64,000 bases of DNA from positions 1,426,001 to 1,490,000 of the forward strand of contig NZ_CP059059.1 of assembly GCF_014217855.1 (NCBI RefSeq). The letters are read 5' to 3'. The notes under the pieces are model-generated. The model saw only the letters and a list, made by a program, of their open reading frames with translations, had not been told where the DNA came from and did no database searches. A program made the position numbers and the translations under genes. Below are positions 60,633 through 64,000 of this stretch, in pieces; position 1 is the first letter of the stretch, and every line of letters starts with the position of its first letter. The stretch comes from Synechococcus sp. HK01-R (GTDB lineage: Bacteria; Cyanobacteriota; Cyanobacteriia; PCC-6307; Cyanobiaceae).

Positions 60633-62855
60633 ATGGTGGAGGTGGTGGATGTCTGGCTCGAGGCGGGGCGTGATGGTCGCTCGTTCACTTACGCCGACTC
60701 CCTTGGGCTAGGGGTTGCGCCTGGTGATCTGGTGCGTGTTCCCCTTCGCGGTCGCTCGATGCAGGGGCTGGTGATTGCCCGCCGTCTTGCAACCTCGACC
60801 GATGCCGATCTCGGCGAGTCCCTTCAGGCGGTGCAAGCGCTGCTTCAGCCCGCTGCCGTCGACCCCGCCTGGAGGGATTGGTTGGATGCGATGGCGATCC
60901 GTTGTCACACCAGCCCCTTCCGCATGCTGAAGGCGGCTCTGCCTCCGGGCTGGCTTGGCCAGCGGGTCCAGCCCTCCTCGGCGGGGCGTCGGATCTGGTG
61001 GGTGGAGGCGTTGCCCCTGTCTGACGTGGGCCTACCCCCTCGCCAGGCTGCACTGCATGCGTTGCTGCTCGAGAGGGGTGGCGAATGGCAGCGTCAGCTG
61101 CAGCAGGAAGGTTTTGGCTCCCAGCTCATGCAGGCCTTGGAGCGCCGCGGAGCTGCCAGTCGTGAGCTGCGCCTGGCTCCAGCTGTCACCGCTGCCGCGA
61201 CACCGCCGGCTGTTCCATTGGATCCCGAGTTGCCCCAAGTTCTCACTGAGGAACAGCAGCGGGTGCTGGAAGCCTTTGCTCCGCAGCCCGCCGGTGGCGG
61301 CATGCTCCTGTGGGGGATCACCGGTTCCGGCAAGACCGAGGTGTACCTCCAGCTGGTGGCCCGCGAGCTCGCAGCTGGTCGCCATGCCCTGGTCCTCACG
61401 CCGGAGATCGGTCTGATTCCTCAACTGGTGGATCGCTGTCGCCGCCGTTTTGGCTCGTCGGTTCTGGAGTATCACAGCGGCTGCAGCGACCGGGAACGCG
61501 TCAGCGCCTGGCGTCGCACTCTCGACACCGCCACGCCTCTCGTGGTGGTGGGGACTCGTTCGGCCGTGTTCCTGCCCCTGGATCCTCTGGGTCTGATCGT
61601 GCTTGATGAGGAGCACGACAGCTCCTACAAGCAGGAGTCCCCCATGCCCTGCTACCACGCCCGTGACCTGGCCCTCGAGCGGGTGCGTCGACTGGGGGGA
61701 CGGGTGTTGCTCGGTAGCGCCACCCCCTCCCTCGAAACCTGGATTCAGCTGGAACCCCGGGGACCGCTGGCCCTGGCCCGTCTCAGCCGGCGGATCTCCA
61801 GTCAGCCACTCCCGCCGGTGCATGTCATTGATATGCGTCAGGAACTGCAGGATGGCCATCGACGCCTCCTCAGCCGCCCACTGATGGATCGACTGGCGCT
61901 CTTGCCAGAGCGTGGAGAGCAGGCGGTGGTCTTGGTGCCTCGACGCGGCTACAGCAGTTTTCTCAGCTGCCGCAGCTGTGGTGAGGTGGTGCAATGTCCC
62001 CACTGTGATGTGGCGCTGACCGTCCATGGCCAGCGCCCAGGTCGCCAGTGGCTGCGCTGCCACTGGTGTGACCATCGCGCTGAGATCACCAGTGCCTGCG
62101 GCCACTGCGGCTCCCTGGCGTTTAAGCCTTTCGGGGCTGGAACCCAGAGGGTTCTTGAACGCCTCTCTGAGGAACTCGAGGGCTTGAGGCTGTTGCGGTT
62201 CGACCGGGACACCACCGGGGGGCGTGACGGTCACCGGCGCCTGTTGGAGCGTTTTGCAGCCGGCGAGGCGGATGTGCTGGTTGGCACGCAGATGCTCGCC
62301 AAGGGAATGGATCTGCCTCGCGTGACCCTGGCGGCCGTTCTGGCTGCCGATGGCTTGCTCCACCGGCCTGATCTGCGCGCCGGTGAGCAGGCGCTCCAGC
62401 TGCTCCTTCAGCTCGCCGGTCGGGCCGGTCGTGGGGAGCGACCCGGCCAGGTGTTGGTGCAGACCTACACGCCTGATCATCCCGTGATCCGACATCTCGT
62501 GGATGGACGCTATGAGCGTTTTCTTGAGGAGGAGGAAGTCGTACGCCGTGAGGCGGCCCTGGTGCCTTTCAGTCGGGCCTGTCTCCTGCGCCTCTCGGGT
62601 GTGTCGGTGTCGGCCACGGCCACGGCTGCCAGCGTGCTCGCCGAGCGGCTTCGCCCCCTGTGTCAGGCCTCGGGTTGGCTGTTACTGGGACCAGCCCCAG
62701 CTCCCGTGGCCCGGGTGGCCGGACGCAGCCGCTGGCAGTTGCTCCTGCACGGTCCTTCCGGAACTGATCTGCCTCTGCCACCGGGATCGGCCCTTTGGGA
62801 TGCCTTGCCCAGGGATGTGGCCCTTGCTGTTGATCCCGATCCCCTGCAGCTCTGA
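60633..62855 (+). CDS. priA: Primosomal helicase PriA
   Basis: 740 residues. The N-terminal DNA-binding domain (VVDVWLEAGRDGRSFTYADS) is followed by Walker A GITGSGKTEVYLQL, DEEH box (VLDEEHDSSYKQ), four Cys pairs binding two zinc ions (CRSCGEVVQCPHC...CHWCDH...CGHCGS) and helicase motif LLVQLAGRAGRGERPGQ-like (LLQLAGRAGRGERPG). It restarts stalled replication forks. GTG 60627 is an alternative start. Confidence 0.95.
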   Translation: MVEVVDVWLEAGRDGRSFTYADSLGLGVAPGDLVRVPLRGRSMQGLVIARRLATSTDADLGESLQAVQALLQPAAVDPAWRDWLDAMAIRCHTSPFRMLKAALPPGWLGQRVQPSSAGRRIWWVEALPLSDVGLPPRQAALHALLLERGGEWQRQLQQEGFGSQLMQALERRGAASRELRLAPAVTAAATPPAVPLDPELPQVLTEEQQRVLEAFAPQPAGGGMLLWGITGSGKTEVYLQLVARELAAGRHALVLTPEIGLIPQLVDRCRRRFGSSVLEYHSGCSDRERVSAWRRTLDTATPLVVVGTRSAVFLPLDPLGLIVLDEEHDSSYKQESPMPCYHARDLALERVRRLGGRVLLGSATPSLETWIQLEPRGPLALARLSRRISSQPLPPVHVIDMRQELQDGHRRLLSRPLMDRLALLPERGEQAVVLVPRRGYSSFLSCRSCGEVVQCPHCDVALTVHGQRPGRQWLRCHWCDHRAEITSACGHCGSLAFKPFGAGTQRVLERLSEELEGLRLLRFDRDTTGGRDGHRRLLERFAAGEADVLVGTQMLAKGMDLPRVTLAAVLAADGLLHRPDLRAGEQALQLLLQLAGRAGRGERPGQVLVQTYTPDHPVIRHLVDGRYERFLEEEEVVRREAALVPFSRACLLRLSGVSVSATATAASVLAERLRPLCQASGWLLLGPAPAPVARVAGRSRWQLLLHGPSGTDLPLPPGSALWDALPRDVALAVDPDPLQL

Positions 62856-62856
62856 A

Positions 62857-63954
62857 TCAGGACGGCAGCTCCGGGTAACCAAAGCCCAGATTCAGGCGCA
62901 GACGCTGGAGCAGCAGGGTCACCCCAAGCAGCACCACCACGACGAGGGCGCCGAGACCCAGCCGGCTCCAGCGCCAGATCCGCAGTGTCAGCCGGTTCAC
63001 CTGACCTGCTTCAAGGGGCCAGAGCAGTGCGCCGTCGCCGATGGTGGGCTTCTGTGGGCTGCCCTGGCTGTGGCGGCCCGCAGCTGGCGGCGTCAGCCGT
63101 ACGCGCAGTTCGGGCAGCGGCAGCCCCTTCAGCGCTTGTAGATCCAGGCTCAGTTCCAGCCGTTGCTGCACCCCGATCAACCAGTTGCGCTCCTTGAGCT
63201 CCAGCTGAGGCGCAGGCAGATCAAGGCCCGCGGCGGCGGCGGCGGCCGCCGCCGTGTTCTGCAGCAGCCGTTGCGCTTCGTCGCTGCGAAGCACGGGGGC
63301 CTGGAAGTGTTGTGAACCGCCCCGGGGCTGGGAGGCCGACCAGCGGGGGCTCAGTGCTTCCAGGCTTCGAGCGAAGCGGCCCTGCCAGGGAAGCGGCTGA
63401 CTGGTGCCGCTGTCGATCGTCCATCCCAGCTGCACTCGGTCTGGACCGGGCAGACCGATGTCCGCCGTCAGGCGTCCGCATCCACTGAGCAGCACGGTCA
63501 GCCCGATGAACACCAGCAGCACCACGACAGCGAATCCAGGCGTGGCGGCTGTGGTGGGGCCGGTCGGCGGTGGCGGCGGCGGTGGTGGCCCCTGATTGCG
63601 GCGGCGACGGATGGGGCGGGGTCGTTCCCCCATCTGCGGCGCCAAGTCGAGGGTTGGCAGTTGCATCGACCACCGCGCCGGCCGCTGCAGGCTCGGTGCC
63701 TCAAGCACCTCCAACAATTGTTTGGCACGGGTGCGCACCTCGTTGTCACGGCAGCGAGTCAGCAGGCGACAGGTGCTCAGGGCTTTCTCCTCCTGCCCCT
63801 GCCCCATCCAGGCCGTCACCATCAGCATCCGGATCTGGGCCCCGGCCGGATCCGTGATCGGGCAATCGGCCACCAGCGGCTCCAGCAGCTGCAGGCACAG
63901 GCCATAGTCCCCCCGTTCAAGGGCGGCTTCCGCCGGTGCTACGGGCGTGCTCAT
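62857..63954 (-). CDS. DUF3153 membrane-associated protein
   Basis: 365 residues: a TPR-like N-terminus (DYGLCLQLLEPLVADCPITD), a Pro-rich linker, a first span with FAVVVLLVFIGLTVLLSGCG that looks like a lipobox-like anchor, a periplasmic DUF3153 domain (RVQLGWTIDSGTSQPLPWQG) and a final span (LGALVVVVLLGVTLLLQRL). Overlaps nothing; it follows argB by three bases and is co-transcribed with it. Confidence 0.8.
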   Translation of the reverse strand: MSTPVAPAEAALERGDYGLCLQLLEPLVADCPITDPAGAQIRMLMVTAWMGQGQEEKALSTCRLLTRCRDNEVRTRAKQLLEVLEAPSLQRPARWSMQLPTLDLAPQMGERPRPIRRRRNQGPPPPPPPPTGPTTAATPGFAVVVLLVFIGLTVLLSGCGRLTADIGLPGPDRVQLGWTIDSGTSQPLPWQGRFARSLEALSPRWSASQPRGGSQHFQAPVLRSDEAQRLLQNTAAAAAAAAGLDLPAPQLELKERNWLIGVQQRLELSLDLQALKGLPLPELRVRLTPPAAGRHSQGSPQKPTIGDGALLWPLEAGQVNRLTLRIWRWSRLGLGALVVVVLLGVTLLLQRLRLNLGFGYPELPS

Positions 63955-63957
63955 CGA

Positions 63958-64000
63958 TCAACCGCGACCCAGCACCATCGTGCCGATTCCGGCATCGGTG
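63958..64000 (-). CDS. argB: Acetylglutamate kinase, last codons only
   Basis: The final 13 codons read TDAGIGTMVLGRG then stop. TDAGIGT is the highly conserved C-terminus of ArgB, which phosphorylates N-acetylglutamate in arginine synthesis. The rest lies right of the window. Confidence 0.75.
   Translation of the reverse strand, partial: TDAGIGTMVLGRG

Overview
The window looks like the chromosome of a marine picocyanobacterium of the Synechococcus/Cyanobium type. It carries an ocp-crtW-frp photoprotection operon, Nif11, DUF1651, DUF4278 and YcgJ small proteins typical of that group, a principal sigma factor with an Ala/Lys/Ser/Thr-rich leader, and a conserved run of housekeeping genes (ppa, hemC, rpoD, priA, argB). 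The DNA is GC-rich and gene-dense, with many very short genes. No rRNA or tRNA gene and no CRISPR array was seen.

Layout. Positions 1-11229: a four-gene, translationally coupled minus-strand operon that looks like a defence system (RecB-like nuclease/SF1 helicase, giant DUF1998 helicase, DUF262/HNH protein, SNF2 ATPase running off the left edge). Positions 11.3-18.7 kb: small regulators, an HD hydrolase, a frameshifted LuxR-type regulator, secreted proteins and a large MscS channel. Positions 19-22.3 kb: an amidase gene cut by an IS5 remnant, then frp, crtW and ocp. Positions 22.3-33.6 kb: a duplicated non-coding element (copy A), small secreted proteins, two convergent genes that have lost their 3' ends at a shared junction, dehydrogenases, and a TPP-dependent decarboxylase.

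Positions 33.9-43.4 kb form a genomic island: a HigA-like antitoxin, an AbiEi/AbiEii pair, a DUF262 relic, an IS481 element, a 112-bp scrap of integron integrase, an IS3 element, an intact integron integrase (intI) in the same direction as its cassettes, an attI region, three cassettes ending in attC-like sites (a possible nuclease, a coupled pair of unknown genes, MazEF), a cut-off fourth cassette, and a relic of the RecB-like helicase. Both IS elements are riddled with 22-29 bp insertions, each made of two tandem mini-hairpins whose stems differ in sequence but stay paired. This looks like a very small mobile element family and is the most unusual signal in the window.

Positions 43.4-64 kb are mostly ordinary picocyanobacterial chromosome: small membrane and stress proteins, a second (intact) LuxR-type regulator, copy B of the duplicated element, a glycosyltransferase, L,D-transpeptidases, pyrophosphatase, a truncated MarC gene behind hemC, rpoD, priA, a DUF3153 protein and the last codons of argB.

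Functionally, the ocp cluster supplies the orange carotenoid protein, the ketolase that makes its pigment, and the protein that resets it. The accessory regions combine several anti-phage or toxin-antitoxin modules (the 11-kb operon, AbiE, MazEF, HigA-like, RHH proteins) with an integron that can capture more.
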